Shown one piece after another: positions 32,074-46,710 of a stretch of 64,000 nt of DNA. Location: assembly GCF_048771995.1 (NCBI RefSeq), contig NC_133026.1, positions 11,600,001 to 11,664,000 on the forward strand, in the 5' to 3' direction. Numbering within the stretch: position 1 is the stretch's first letter; every line of letters begins with the position of its first letter. The notes below the pieces were generated by a model. The model was not told where the DNA came from. It was given only the letters and a program-made list of their open reading frames with translations, and made no database searches. The stretch is from Taeniopygia guttata. Lineage: Eukaryota > Chordata > Aves > Passeriformes > Estrildidae. The position numbers and the translations under genes were made by a program.

Positions 32074-34639
32074 CCTGAGCCTTTTAACATCAGCAGCCAG
32101 AGTCTCTTGGCCCTGACTGCAAAGAGTCAAAGCCAGCGCTAAAGAGTTTGGGCTGCTTGTTCTGTAACGGGGTTCCAGCAAATCAGAAAGCCAGTAAGTG
32201 CAGAAAATTAACATCACCAAATAAACTTATTCTAGGTACCTAATTCATTTGAAACCTACAAAAATCATAGATCACTTCATGCCCATTTTTCTTCCAGTTC
32301 TGTCAATCCTCTCCCAAGCAGGACTGATGGTGTTGCACAGCCCTGATATGACACGTGGCCAAAGAACTTCTCAATCTGCAGCATACATGTGATAGAAGAT
32401 ACAAGCACCCTGAACCTTGGGCTGAAACTCTCCGTAGAAACTATATGCCAAAAGAGACAGTTTCTGAAGGCAAACAAAATATTTTTTTATATTCACTGAC
32501 CCAAAGTGTGAAGTATTTCACATTGTAATCCTCTCAACACAGTTCAGCAGCAAGTTTCAACACTATTGTGATAAGGATAATTTCAGGAGTCCTAGTTCCA
32601 TTACTGGTGTCTAATTGAGTGTATTTTTAACTTTCAATTTAACTTAATAGGAACTAATTAGTAAAATCTAATTAGATGCCTACTAGAATTTCTGTATCAC
32701 TGTTCCTGAAGTCTTATTTTGTGTCATTAGACTCCTAGTGGAAAAGCAAGTTGCCCTGAAATAGATGGGACTATTTGAGTATCCAGGTACTACTCTGTAT
32801 CAGTAAGGCCTTAAATAAAGTGACAAGATTACAGGCATATAAAATACATAATAAAAAGGTTGGCCTGAGAAAAATGTGTCTCAAAAATATGGCTACTAAA
32901 GTTTTCTTCTATTTCACTATGGCTCTAACCAAACGTGCATATTGTTTGAGTTACCTCTCTCTCTTTTTTTTTGTAAAACTCTGACTCTACTGCTGAAGAA
33001 AAGGCCACTTTCTTCTGTTTTATTACATGTAACATATCCTCAATAGAGTGTCATTTCAAAGGGCTTCAAAGGGTCAGTATATTCTCCATATAGTTTGTTG
33101 GGTTTTTTTTACAAAGACTCTTTTTGAAGTGACAATAATAATAAATTCTAGGTGAGAAAAGAAAACAAACTTCTGATCCTCTTTATTATCAGCATCTAAC
33201 AACTACTTTAAACTTAATATTTTCTCTGTTGGTTTCAGTTTTCATTGTTTATTTTTTTTTCTCATGGTGTCTTTTTTTTCTTGTAATCTGTATATGAATA
33301 CAGCTGATGTGCAGAAGTGTTTCCTCAGCTGCTGCTTCTTCCTCTTGAGGCACTCAGATGATGCTGCAGCTCACTGCTTCTTGGTTAATGGGCACCTGTA
33401 CCTCTGTGCAGTGCTCTGATGGGAGCTGATGGTCAGTCTTAATAAGTCAGCACTGGATGAATTTAAGCCAACAAAAATTTAGGAAAATCATAGATTAGAG
33501 GTATTGTGTTTCACATGGTTCCCTCAGTAGTGCAATACCACAAATCTATCAAATTTTTTATGACTTATGTTTTATTTACTAAAAATTCCATACCTCTACA
33601 GATAATAAAGTTATTAAATAATATTATATTCTGCGTGAGCTGTTTGGAAAAGAGATTCTTTCAGTGAGAATATTTCTAATAGGCATTCTGTGCTGGGAAA
33701 TAGATTTACTTTAAGGTTGTCTGATGTATTCTTGGAAAAGCCTGCAAATATTAATTTCAGCACCCAGATTCTCATGAACACTGCTGCATTTCTAGGTACA
33801 TGACTAGACTTGTAATCCAAGCTGTTAGCGTGTGTTGTAACTGAATTTCCCTTTTTAAGTGATTCAATCTGGCATAGACTGCTGTCCAGCAGCTTGGAAA
33901 GGCTGGTAATGTGATGTGACAATCTTGACATTAACTGCCTTGGTTAAGGCCAAGAAACAAATCACACAGAGCTTAACAGATCAGAAACAGTACCTTGAAT
34001 TTTACATAGAAATGGAATGAAAAAAGTGGAGATTCTGGCTAAATGAAACTGATGCTTCCTGGATGGGCAAATGTATTATGAAGAGTTTTGTTGTTCTTAC
34101 AGTGTCTGCAGTAAATTGAGCACCGTGCAGTCATGCAGTACAGCACTCTCAATGACTTGGAGGCATCCTTTGAAGGCTACATTTGACAGAAAAGATTATA
34201 AATGCCAGGATAAATGGAGATTTAATTAAGCCTTTGGGCACTAATGACAATGGATTTCTGGAAGAGGTTTAATTCCATTGGCATGTCCAAATTCAGTCCT
34301 TCCCTTTACTGTATGTAAAATTTTATTTAGCTACACTTTGCTGACCAGAGGTTTTAAGCCCCATCATGGCTCGGTGGGTGAGTGACAGGCCAACAGCTCA
34401 AATCCAAGAGAGATGCAGACGAGGGCATTTGGCAAAACACAGTTGGGCAGCCTGCCTCCCACCATCAGGCAGCAGACACTGAGTGAGAAACTGGGGGAAA
34501 ACCTATTCTGGTGAATAACATGTGAGAGATGATCACAGGCCATCAGCTGCTCAGGACACTCACCCTGAGGTCTTCCCAAGGAGGGGAAGGGAGAACCACT
34601 ATTTTAAATGCAGGTGAACCCAGTGGGAAGAAATGATGA
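32074..34639. other. AT-rich intergenic DNA
   Basis: No gene or clear repeat recognised. The last ~280 bases (from about 34360) are less AT-rich and might belong to an unrecognised old repeat. Confidence 0.45.
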
Positions 34640-34992
34640 TGTCTGACTCCAGTCCAGAAGGCTGAATGATTTCTTTATTATAACTATACTATAATACATT
34701 AATATTCTATTTAAACGAGATACTAAAACTACAAACCTACTTTTTCTAACTATGATATCTAACTCACAACTCCTGACCCTCTGTTGAGAGTCCAGACACA
34801 GGTGGGTTGGATTGGCCATCAGGCTCAAACAATCCTCACCAGAATCCAATCAAGCAATCACCCCAGGTAAACAATTCTTCAAACACATTCCATGTGGGAA
34901 AACAAGGAGCAGAAATAGAAATTGTTTTCTCTTTCTTTCCTCTGTGCTCCTCTATGCAAAATCCTGAAAGAAAGAAGAATGTGCCTGTGACA
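34640..34992 (-). mobile_element. Probable solo LTR of an endogenous retrovirus
   Basis: On the minus strand it starts TGTCACAGG and ends CAGTCAGACA, with AATAAA (34679..34674) about 35 bases before the end, giving LTR-like order. The sequence resembles an LTR family I have seen in songbird genomes. No target duplication is evident at these limits, so the borders may be off by some bases. No internal retroviral sequence adjoins it. Confidence 0.6.
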
Positions 34993-37900
34993 AACCATTC
35001 CATGAGGCTCCAAACCTCCCTGGCCCTTGCCACAGACTCACTCTCTCAGCCAGGCAGGCTCAGAGCATGTGTTGCTTGCTCCAGCCCCATGGGATAAGTG
35101 TGAAAATAAAGCTAAGTGACATCCTTTAATCCTTTTTCTATTTTTAATTTCAAAATAGGACCAGTTTCTAATAAGGAAAATCTTTTCACTTATCTTGCCT
35201 TTATAAATTGTAGGGATGCCATTAGGTGAGAGCTAGAAGTAATAGATCTGGGTGGCAAACTAGAGAGCTAGAAAATATTCTGGTATTTCTAATTGCTCTT
35301 TATTCTTACTTTGGTAGACAATCACAACCGCAGGAGGCCTTGACCTGCCAGTTCCATTCATTGTCTATGTCACTATTCTAGCAGAGGGGAAATAGACTGG
35401 ACTGTAGTATTGTGGGTTGTCTCCATTTTGTTTCAATGTCTGGATGCCCAAATAAGCACATGGCAATCTCAGCAGAGGTGTAAGTGATAGAAGACCTGTG
35501 AAGAGGAACATTTAACATTTAAATTTTTGTCTCATGGTATTATGAACATTTCTTTCTATATCTTGATGCTATTATCTGCAATAATAAGATGTAAGAAAAT
35601 TAAACTGGATGCCTTGAGTTCTGCAGATTGGGGATGGGGGCGAACATGTAGGTGTCCATAAAACATCATGTAACTTCTGAGGGCTTACTGGTGCTGGCTG
35701 AAAATTATCAAATCCAAAGCAGCGTGTGCCTTTGGATACATGTCCAGCTGAGAGTCTCTTCTGCCATGACTACATTTCAAAGGGCACAGAGGAGCAATTG
35801 CTGCTGTGGTCTGAACATGCATGATGAGTTGACAGCTGGGCACTTGCCAAATGCCCAGGCTCCTTCATAAACCTCACAGATTTGTAAAGGGTAAATAAGA
35901 AAACATCTGGAATCCAAATAAAACATACTGGGAGAGAGAGGCCTCATGAATCATTTGGCCACAATCTCTGTTTGCACTGTGGTGACTTCATTTAATCATG
36001 AACTGCAGTTTAATTGTTTTGTCATACGAAAAACATTTGCTGACTTCACTGCTATCCACAGAAGTGACAGAAGGGCTGGATTTCTCCCTCTCATTGTCTC
36101 ATCAGCTACAGGCCTTTGTAACAGCAGTATCCTTCAAAACTAGTAAGTCATGTTTTGGCAAAAGCAATTAGGAATTTTGTAAGCTATCACATGAGGATTG
36201 AGCATTCACCTCTAGGTCCCACCATCTCAAGAATGAAATATTGGAAACAACAGTGAACATGACAGCGTGGCTTTTCCTTGGCATAAAAAATAACACTCCT
36301 TTATCCCATGCAGATGTTGAGATTGTTCTTTAATTTATAATTTAAAATAATACAGCTACTTTAAGCCCAGGGCAAGGATACTTTGTTCATGCTAAATAAA
36401 TCAATTCTTCTTTATAAAAAGCTATATTGAGTCTGGCTATTGAAAAACACTTTTGTATATGAAAAATATCTATACAAGAAAATAAAATAGGACAAATTTA
36501 AGCAATAGATTAATTTATCTGTGTTCAGGTCAAGGTATAAACAGGAAATGAAAAAAATTAATTGAATATATAATTGAAGTGTTCACAATATAAATATATT
36601 ATTGTTATCAATATCTGCATTTTTATTATATTTACACATATCTGTAGCAATGAAAAGTTAACTATATATTCAATGTGTTGAATTAACTCCTTAAGGAGAA
36701 AAAACTTGTCTTGGAAAGTCTTTAAATTAAAGAGGAGAATAGAAGGGAGAGAAAAGAGGATCTGTGGGGACATGAGAGTTTAAAAGGTAAAGTTGATATT
36801 CTGACTCATTATATCAATAGGAAAGAAAGTTCTTTAAAGATTATAATCAGCAGTTATGTATCCCACAAATATTTGATGGAAAAAAAATTATGAAAATGCG
36901 ACCCAGGTTAAAAAAAAATAAGACACCATAAAACTCCATCGTAATAGTGAACTGATCCAGAGAAAAAAAATCTCTGAGATTTTGAAAAATATCAGTTGGG
37001 CAACTTGTTTGGTATTCTGTGCAGAAATAAATTTTGAAAATAGTTTTCTTCAAACTGGCTTTCAATACATTTAAATTAAACCACTTCACAAGAACTATTT
37101 TGATAGCTTGTGGGGTATTTTTTATAAAAAACTATGAATTATCAAAGGGACTAAAAAAACATTGCAATAAAAGCCACTTCAGGTACCTATTAATAAAGAA
37201 TGCCAATGTTACATTAAAATGTGTCAGAAATTCACATAGTCAAAGATTTAGCTCAATGCTAATTTTGACATAAACTCTAGAAGATGTTTTACTGTATTAT
37301 ATTCTGTTATTTACAATAATAAACTACTGTCACCTATAGCTGTGATTTTTAGAAAATATTATATGTATTAAGGGCTGCAAGATAATTTTAAGTATTTGGA
37401 AATATTAATTTCCAGCATGAGTAAATGTCACTTTCTTATACGTACCATATACTGTATGTTGGAACCAGTGGCAAGAAAACTAATAAGGAAATGGGTCACT
37501 TCTTCCACCTAAGTCAGAAAGATGTTGAAGAGCTATTGCAAGACAGTAGTCTGAGTTTTTCTGAGTTTGTGTTTTGGAAATTATTGGGAAAAAAATGAAA
37601 AAGCCTGTAGGTAAGTCTGTTGAGTGAGGTTTATTTCTGGTTGGTTGGGTATGGATTTATTTCCTAGATTCTTCATGAATTCATTTAAACAGTCCACAGG
37701 GACGTGTCTAGTTTCTAAATATTCCCTTCATATGACAGTTACATTAATCTGTGTATCTATAGTTATGCTGATGTTCCTGTCACTGAATTGTTCTGCACTG
37801 GTCAGTAGTTATTGGCACCCTCTTTCCAAATTGTGGAATCAAGTCCCTCTGATTTTGTGATAAAATTAAGTCTACAATGCAATGTCTCTCACCAGTGTGT

Positions 37901-40900
37901 GCAAAGATCTCCAGCTCATGTAATATATTTTATGCAGTTTCCAGCTTCATACGGAGGTGGCATTGAGTGCCAGCAGGTATGTGGAATTTAGTACCAGTGC
38001 TCAAGACTATGACCATTCCAATCTTTTCCCTTAAAGCAGTCTTCTAAAACAAGTACATTAATTAAGGGTCCAGAAAGACTATTTAATTGCTTCTTCCTAT
38101 GATCACAGTGGAAGTCAGCGCAGCCTGTGATGGTTCTTTTGCAAGACATGCTCATGAGATACAACCCTGTGCATACAGTCATCTTTCACTTTTTCAATTG
38201 AAAGAGGAGGTTCTTCATTTTTATAGTTTTGTTTTTTTTTTTTTTTTTTCCCTAGGAAATACAGCAAAATCTTTGACATTTCCTAAGACTGCTCTTGACC
38301 CAGAGAGTATCCTTCAGAGAAGCACAGAGACCTCGCAGCTGCTCTGGACCCAAGTGATGTGAAAACCATTAGCTGTGGCTTGGCACAGCCAGCTTTGTTC
38401 AATATGGGGCAAGGAAGCCTTGCTGACAGCCGTGGGGTAAATTCCTTGCCAGCTTAGAGAGCCATGGAAAAGTGTCATCTTGCTGCTCTCACATTGCTCT
38501 GTTCTTTCTCAAATGTCCACCTGGGCTGCCTTGCTGACATGTGTTAGACTCTTTTTCTTTTCTTCACAAAAGACAGCATTTGGCAAGATGTCCAGTGGTT
38601 TCATCCTGGAATGAAAGCTGTACTTTTTCTCTGTACATGACATATGCCACAGAGACAACTCCTCTCACTCCTCTCTTTGCCTCTCTGATATTTTCACTTA
38701 ATGTAAGTGAAAGATAATCATACAATAAAAGGAACACTGCTGTATTGTTTTAGAAAGCTGGATATGAAAGTAGATTGTGCAGCTAAAAGTCATATCTGCA
38801 TATACTTGATGATATAATATGTAAGACTATTACTGCTACAAAAATAGGACACCCTGAGCTAAAAATAAAACCAATCAAACAACAGCCCAAAAGCATTTTT
38901 TTGTCACATCTTATATGATTGTTTTGATACTGATGCTTTTCTTTCTTACCAACTTGAAATCTTCCCTGTTGTCACCAGAATAGATAGAATGGAAATAAGC
39001 ATGGAAGAGAATTGTGGAGAACACTTAATTTTTTTCATTACTATTTTTAGGACAAATAATTCTTTAAAAAGAGTGTATACCTAATTCCACATACTTAAGA
39101 GAAAGTGACACAATGTTTTCAGAGGCAAGCATTACTGAGAATAAACTATACACACAAATTTTATTACCAAAACAGTATTTAATATTTACATCTCATATAT
39201 ATTTATACATCTGGATATAACATGGGTAAATTATAATATGGAGTAAAATATATATAAGCTATTGTATTTAATAACCATCTATTGTGTATGTATTTACGTA
39301 TTCAACTCATCTCTGTGGGTCTTCAAATTGTTAAAAAATCATATCCATGGTCTTCTGAGGGGCTTTTCAATGATCTATTTTGCCACAAAAAATCATCAAT
39401 GACATTTCAAACACAGAAGTTAATGAATTGTAAACAAATTTGAAAGAGAAAGAATTGAGTCACAGCATGTGGTCTCATAGTGAGAGCAACATGTTCGCAG
39501 GCTTTGGCCTCTCACAGGTCTGTTTGGAAAAGTCCTGTACAAGAAAGCTGCAAAATAGTCAAAGATCACCTTTTCCATTTTCAAGAGTAGTTCATGGCAA
39601 TGAATATGAAATTAGGCAAAAATACCAGAAGACCTTTGTGGATGAACAGAGCTCGTAGACAAACTCAAAGACAAGAAACCATACAAAGGGAGAAATCAAG
39701 GCTAGGGGATATGAGAGAAACACAGAATCATTCTCTGAGCACTCAGGGATGAAGTTAGAAAAATTAAAGCCCAAGAGAAGTAAAATATGGCCAGGGATGT
39801 CAATGCCAAAAAAGCCTTCTGCACAGATAGGTGAAAGAAGGGAGATTGAGGAAAATGCAGACCCGTTGTTTAACAAGAAACTGCCTTGATAGACAGGATA
39901 GAGAAAAGGCTGATTTACCAAATGTCTGATCATCTCCCACATATCTCAAGTCCCAGAGGCCATGGCAAAGGCTGGACCATTGAAAATTTATCTTCAGTTA
40001 AAAGGTTTACGAGAAGGCTTACGAGAAGTGGACATACGAGAAGTGGACCATGAACCTTGATGGGGTGAACTTACCTGTGCTGATGGAGCTCTCATAGACC
40101 ACTGCAATGCCAGCATGGATAATATTTGCTCAATTATGCTTACCATTTCATTCAGCACACAAAATTAAAATGAGGAGCTCAATATGGTGGTGTCACACAG
40201 CAAGTACAGCTTGCACTGAGGATGGGAGCTGATGGCCGTCACACTGAACAAAACTTTCCGTTCCAAAGATGTGGCTGAGCTCCTTGTGAGGGGCTCTCCC
40301 ATGCTCAGTGTACCCCACTGCCCAGCAGGACCCACACACAGCCCTAACTGCACCTCAAGTTTAAATACATGTTTGCTACCAAGTTTCTTTAGCTGTTTTT
40401 TCATCAGGAAGGCAGAGTGCAAATCCAGTGTACTACCTTAAAATGAGCAAAACTAGAGAAACCATAAAAAGGCTTCAAAAAACAAAAGGAATTTTTTTTT
40501 CAAAGATTGAAGAATGGTTTATAAGAACTGCACAGAGCTTCTCTGTAAATGTCGTAATAAAGGTTCATTGATTAAAAGAAATTGGTTCTATTGCTCTATA
40601 GCATCTCATTGATTGAAAAGCATTGCCTGGAATGGTTTCCTCCAAAGCAGCATCTGTTATGTATTAACCTTTCAGCCCTCAGAATCATGAGATATGAATT
40701 TCTTGCTCAAACTACTGGTCAGATGACCCATCCATGACATTTAATAAATTGCAACTCTGCCCATAGATTCAGGATTTCATAAAAACAGGAAAAAACACAT
40801 TATAATGATGGCACAGTTTTCATGATGCATGGTATAACTGAGTTCTTTATGTTAAAAAAACAAAATTGTCTAAACTCAGATTGTAAATTCTATTTCAATA

Positions 40901-43900
40901 AAAGCATGAAACAAATTTTATCATCCAGCCTTTAATGGTAAATAGTAATGTAATGATTGAACATTGAGTGAAAGAAAATCCATCATGTATACTTTGTTAG
41001 GAAAAACTATACATGGACAAGGCAGCTTTGATTTAATCTTTGAACTAGTTAAAATTAATGTAGTTACCTATCACACTGACATTTGTTATAGCATGTGTGC
41101 ATGATTATAGAAATACATTCATTATCTTCTCTACTTTTTTTTGTTATTTAAAAAAACTTTTTAAAGTGGTACAGTTTATTGTTTTTATCATATTCCTGAG
41201 AGAATTCATCTAATAAAACCATAATAAGGGGAGTTTTATGAAAGAGATTTGATTCTTTTCAGTTAATCACTAAAATATGTTTTACACATTTGTTTTTCAT
41301 TCTGCATAGGAGCTACTTGCATATCTTAGATTGAGATCTAAATTATCTGTACTGGAAACACAATAAAGTGTGAAGAGGAAGATTTTATTATTGTCCAATA
41401 ATTTTCTTATCTAATGAGACATAACTCAAAGCAGTTCACTGACTGTCCTGCCATATAGTTGTGGCATAAGCAATAATTTAACCCTTAAATATTTGTATTT
41501 GTGACTTTACAGTCCAATATGTGACACAAAACTATGTATCAAACTATTTGATAAAATAGTTTATTAAAAATTAAGTCTTAAGCACTCTTCCAGGGGTTCC
41601 AGTTCAGGAGTTAAATGTAGTCTTACTTCAATAATGTTAAACAGTACACAGACAGATAGGTTTTAAGCAGTCCACAGATCAGTAGTGTCTGAGTTACACA
41701 AGAAGTCACACAAGAAGGAAAACCACCATTGTGCTGTTAATGTGGTTTGGTGCTAATTTCATTCAGTCTGGACTATAAGTAAAACCAGGAAAAACTAAGA
41801 AGAAAAAAATGGACTATCCAAGCCAAACAGTACACAGCAAATCTGAGAACATGAGAAATTAAAAGGATGCTGAATAAGGAAGTGGGGGGCATAAAAGTAG
41901 TGAATATGTCCTCAAAGAGGGTGAGTCAGTGCAACTTCTGGTAGAGCAGATTATCTATGTGCAGCATAGCACAGAAGCAGATAGTACCCAGCAGCATACC
42001 AAGGCTCTTCATGGAAACACCAGGGTGCTGAGCTCTTATAAAATACAAAAGTATAAGGCCCATATAGGCAGTAGTATTTATATTCTTAAAGTGAGATGTA
42101 CACTGCTAAATCTAATAGTATCAACCTCATGCCAGTGCTCAGGTATAAGTTAATGATAGCCATCCAAACTCATCAGTGCCCAGGGGTGTTCCCTGTAACT
42201 AAAATTATGTATTGAAAATGCTGAAAAATATGATCATTGCAATAAGTTAGTAATCACATGGAAATTATATATTTTCTGTTACAAAGTTCTCCAAGGATTC
42301 TGTCCCAGAGTTGAGCTTAGAGACACTTAGCACAAATCTGAAGATCCATGTTCCCCAACAGAAGCAATTGCAGTGGCAATATTTTCTAACTGCCAGTAAA
42401 GAAGGAGCAGGCTTGGAGAAAATGTTGTTGCTTCCCACATTTCATAACTGTGCAGTCAGGAGCAACTGATTCTATATCACTTTTCTTCTTTTTGAGGTTC
42501 AGGTCAACATACCTCAGCTGTAAGAAGAATATTGCTAAAGCTACCAGTCTGTCATAGTCTGGATATAATGTGCAGAAATTCCCATGGGGACAAAAAAATA
42601 GTTATGCCAAATTTTCAGGTTCCTTTGGGACTTCTGTGCACTGTGGTTTGCTACCAGAAATACAATCCCTAGACTCCAAGTTAGGAAAATATTTAAGCCA
42701 AGTACATAGACAGCAAAATTTTCTAGATTAGGGTGAATTCCAAATTTCAAGTCACAAGTGTCTTACTGTGATAGCAAGAATTATTTGAACAAATCAGGTT
42801 GTTCACATTTTCTACATGTGTGTCAGGTGGAAAAATACAAATTTTGAAAATATATGATCTTCCTATCAGTGAAAAAAAAATCACTTGCTGATTATAAAAC
42901 TTGAGATTTAACTACAGGTTATCATTAAAAAGAAAAGAAGTCAAAAATCTAAAATTTAACCATTGGATTATATACAACATCCCAAAATATCTTTCTCACT
43001 TACTTAAATTATTTCTTTGTTATGAACTTTCATCTTGTTTCCAGACTGAATATGTCATATCAGCTTTCAACTTCTAGATCCTTTAATACTTTCTTTTCTT
43101 CTAGATTAAAAATTAATCTACTATCTAAAATACTTTTCCTGTAACATAGGATCAAGACAGCTTGTAATCTTAGATAAATTAAACAGATGCAGAATTTCTG
43201 TATTTTAAAGCAGACTTTCCAGACCTTGAGCATTCTTATAGGACATTTCCTTGCTGTGTTCCAATTAGTTAATGTAATCTTTGAGTTATGGATTCCAGAA
43301 CAAAGAACTGTATTACACTGGCAACTTGATCACTGCACCATAATGAGCTATCAAGAGACATTCAGGTAATGTCATTATGGGTATGAGACACACATTTAAA
43401 AAAGTAGAAGAATGGTGAAACTCATGCTGAGAACTAGATCAAAGGCTAAATTTTGTCTACATTTTAACAGTTTGGTGACGCAATAAAAACTTGGGTTTTC
43501 GGTTGTTGCTTTACAATTTAAACAATAAATAACACCTAAATAATATAAAAGAACCCCTTGGAATCATTAACAACTGACAGATTTTAGTGAGTTTTATGTT
43601 CTACTGACAGAGTTTACCAAAGAAAGAAAACTTTCAACAGAGGGTTGTAAGTAGCCTGTCCTTATTTCTCAGTATAGGGTGATAATAAATGCAACAGACT
43701 TTCTGGAAAAACTCGTATGGGAGGAAGTGTCAGCAGAAATATTTTTGTTTGCATGTCTGTCCATGTAACTGGTAAAATCTGTCTGTTACTAAACATTTAT
43801 TTGTTCTTACCCAAAGAACACATTTTTCTTTTTCTAACTTTTATTAAAAACTTAGACATTTTTATCTCACATGAAGTTATAAATCCATTAATCTGCCTGA

Positions 43901-45600
43901 ATACTCCTCAATGTATAATTGTTTTTGTTACTCTGTTTGGGTTTTTGCGATTTTTTTTCTCCAACTGTAGGTAGTATTTTTAACATACATAGTTTTTCTT
44001 CTATTCATACCTACTTTTATAATACTTGCAAGTTTCGTCCTTGCATTTCGACAATTAATCTTCTACTAATTCTTCATCATATTTAATTTATTAAAGTTTT
44101 GCTGTTTAGGGGCAAAGAATTTGTACAAAATAGAGAATGAGACACAGTGGACATAATTGCACATATATCTGACAATGTCAGGGACACAGCTGCTGCAGAT
44201 AATTATTTATGCATTTTTGTATCGAATAACACTGACTAAACACACTCAAAATACAAAAAGTTTCTTTTGTACTCTTTTGAATGCTAAAACTTAGTGTCCT
44301 ACAAGCATATAGAGGGGCTTTACTATTCTAGCTCATAATTGACATGAAATTAATTATTAATGCATAAATCAGGCTCCAGAAATATGAAGAAAATAAAACC
44401 TTTAACTGTCAAGCTAAAATAATCTAGTTGCATTAAGCTAGTGTGCCCTCTTCTCTTTAAATCTATGTGGGGAGTGTCAAAAGGTAGTGCTGGCACATTT
44501 TGTCTCTTCTGTCAGGAGCACAATTCTTTTCTCTGGGCACTTTAATATTCTGAAATTATCTTAAAATATCTAAATACCTTAATATATCTAAAAGATAATA
44601 TTTTAAATTCTTTTGAATCATAACCTTAATTTACTTCTCTGCAAGTAATTCCAGCCTGACAGCCAGAACATGGGTGGAACTGACTTTCCTGGTGGTCTGA
44701 TTGTTAAGGTTACACCAGCTATCAAGACATAATGGTGTAGAAATCAGACATTAACCTAAAAAAAAAAAACAAAAAACATTATATGGAGAATATCAAATTG
44801 AAACTATGTTACATGCTCCTTCATCCTTATTACATTTCCTCCTTTTAACAAGCACAGCTGCTTCCAAGGAAGTCAGTGAGAACACTTTCAATGAATGAAT
44901 GTATGAAGGAATGAATAAATTTCAACCATGAAATACCAAATTCTGGATCTAGTTATACTGTTAGTTGTAACATTCTCATTAAGTTCAAAATTTCTCTCAC
45001 CTTGCTGGGCAGAGATCTGTTAAGCTGGTCTTAGATTTATAGAATGCATATGATAATAACATATTGGAAATGACACTATGAATTACTTAATTTTGGTTCA
45101 TATTTCCCTGTATTCTGACACCATACATTAATTTGAACAGGCTGACATAAGTTGAATTAAGATGACAAGCAGAAGAGGACTTTGGCACCTCCAGAACTGT
45201 CAAATAGGAAAAAATTGCTTTCCTCTGATTTCATTTTAAGGAACTAACATTATTATCTGGCCCTGAAGTATTGCGGCCATAAAATGATAAAATTATCCAG
45301 AAATGCCCCAGAGACATCTGAACATTCCCAGTTTGAACAGCAATATGCTGAGGAATAAATTTACATTTTTAGTAGCTTAGTTCTACTTTATATATCCCCT
45401 AAAGGGCGATGTTGTTCAATATACTTTGTTGAAGCAAAATATGGCTGTTTAGTGTGTTTATTTAACTAGCTAATGCTCATTTGCTTATCTGACACCTAAC
45501 AACACTAATGCTGCATTGAGCCTTATGTCACTTGTATATTATTACCTACAGGGAAAAGAGAAATCCTACAGGTTGCTTGAAATCCTCTGCTAGAATAGTA
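34993..45600. other. AT-rich intergenic DNA
   Basis: More than 10 kb without a supported gene. Seen: a poly-T run at about 38229..38249, a short tandem of the TACGAGAAGTGGAC unit at about 40003..40050, and many chance ORFs of 60-116 codons with no recognisable domain. Confidence 0.5.
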
Positions 45601-45795
45601 AAATATCTGATCTTGTGCTAAAACTGGGGCCTTTCCATGTCTTTACTGCAGCAAGTGCTTTCACCTGTCATCAAAGCCGTTTTCCCACGCAGCAGCACAG
45701 CACATGCCTTGTCCATGGAATGATCACAAAGCAACCATATGAAGTGTCACAGCATAGGGCACAGCACATGTCACAGCCAAGATGGCCAAAATTCA

Positions 45796-45938
45796 CAGAG
45801 CATCACCGTACAACTTCAGAAGGCTTTAAGCAATCACCCATATGCAGTAACACCACACTGAATCAGAAGGCTTCAGGCATCTGCCCACACAGAGCAACAG
45901 CATAACACTTCAAAGAGCTTCAAGCATCCACCCTTCTT
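45796..45938 (+). repeat. Imperfect ~48-bp tandem repeat, three copies
   Basis: Three diverged units start near 45796, 45845 and 45892. Each carries a core like TCAGAAGGCTTCAAGCAT followed by C-rich CACCCA-type sequence. They lie a few hundred bases upstream of a TATA/AATAAA pair in the same orientation (46510, 46578), so they may be the enhancer repeats of an LTR U3. Copy boundaries were judged by eye. Confidence 0.6.
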
Positions 45939-46369
45939 GTTCTTTAGCCTAACCTTTTATCCCCTCATGTTGATTCATGGCACCTGTGTGCCCTCTGTTC
46001 CCTTTGGTGGCTGCTCAGTGCCCCTGGGCACTCCATGGCTCATTGCTGTCAGTGCTGCTCACCTGCTTCTCACAGCTGAGCCCACTGGGGATGAGGCTTG
46101 GCCACAGCCCCACTCCCAATCACCACAACCTGTGTGTGTGCCTACAATGAAACCTGTGCAGTAAATCCCAATGTGCAGCACATGGATGAGTGTTTTGGGG
46201 CCTTCATAGTGCACACACCTTCCCAAACAGGCGACCTGAGTCAGCACAGTCAGACTGGCCTAGCTCTGCAGAATGGCATTGGGTATGTCTGTATTGATTC
46301 CCAGCTCCTCTTCCTCATGCAGTGTAGCAGTCAGAGGCCCTGCAAGGCCTCCCTGGCGGTCACTTGCCT

Positions 46370-46710
46370 AAGATAAGAAATTCCTAGTCATGATGACTGG
46401 ACGAAGAAGACCCTCTTCCACATTCGGACCCTCATTATCTCTCTGTAAGACCATAGGTCATATTCACCTCGACCCTAACCATTGGACGATTTCCAACACC
46501 CCTGAACCCTATATAAGCCCCCATTTCTGCCCAGTTCGGCAGAAGAGCTGTCGCTGCACCCCTTCACAGGAGCTGCCAATAAAGACACCACTATGGAACT
46601 GCATACAGCCTTCTCCTCTCTCCATCTCCCCGCGTCTGCTGAAGCCCTTAGTGAGCAAAGAGCTGAATTCATCAAAGAGCTGATCTCACTTAAGAGCTGC
46701 TCACTATGAT
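46370..46710 (+). mobile_element. Endogenous retrovirus LTR, promoter and polyadenylation part
   Basis: TATATAAG at 46510..46517 and AATAAA at 46578..46583 are 65 bases apart, followed by a CT-rich then GAGC-rich U5-like stretch. That is the compact U3-R-U5 layout of retroviral LTRs in sense orientation. Sequence is unusually rich in C compared with the surroundings. The 5' border is unclear; with the 48-bp repeats the LTR might begin near 45.6 kb. No gag or pol adjoins it. Confidence 0.6.
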
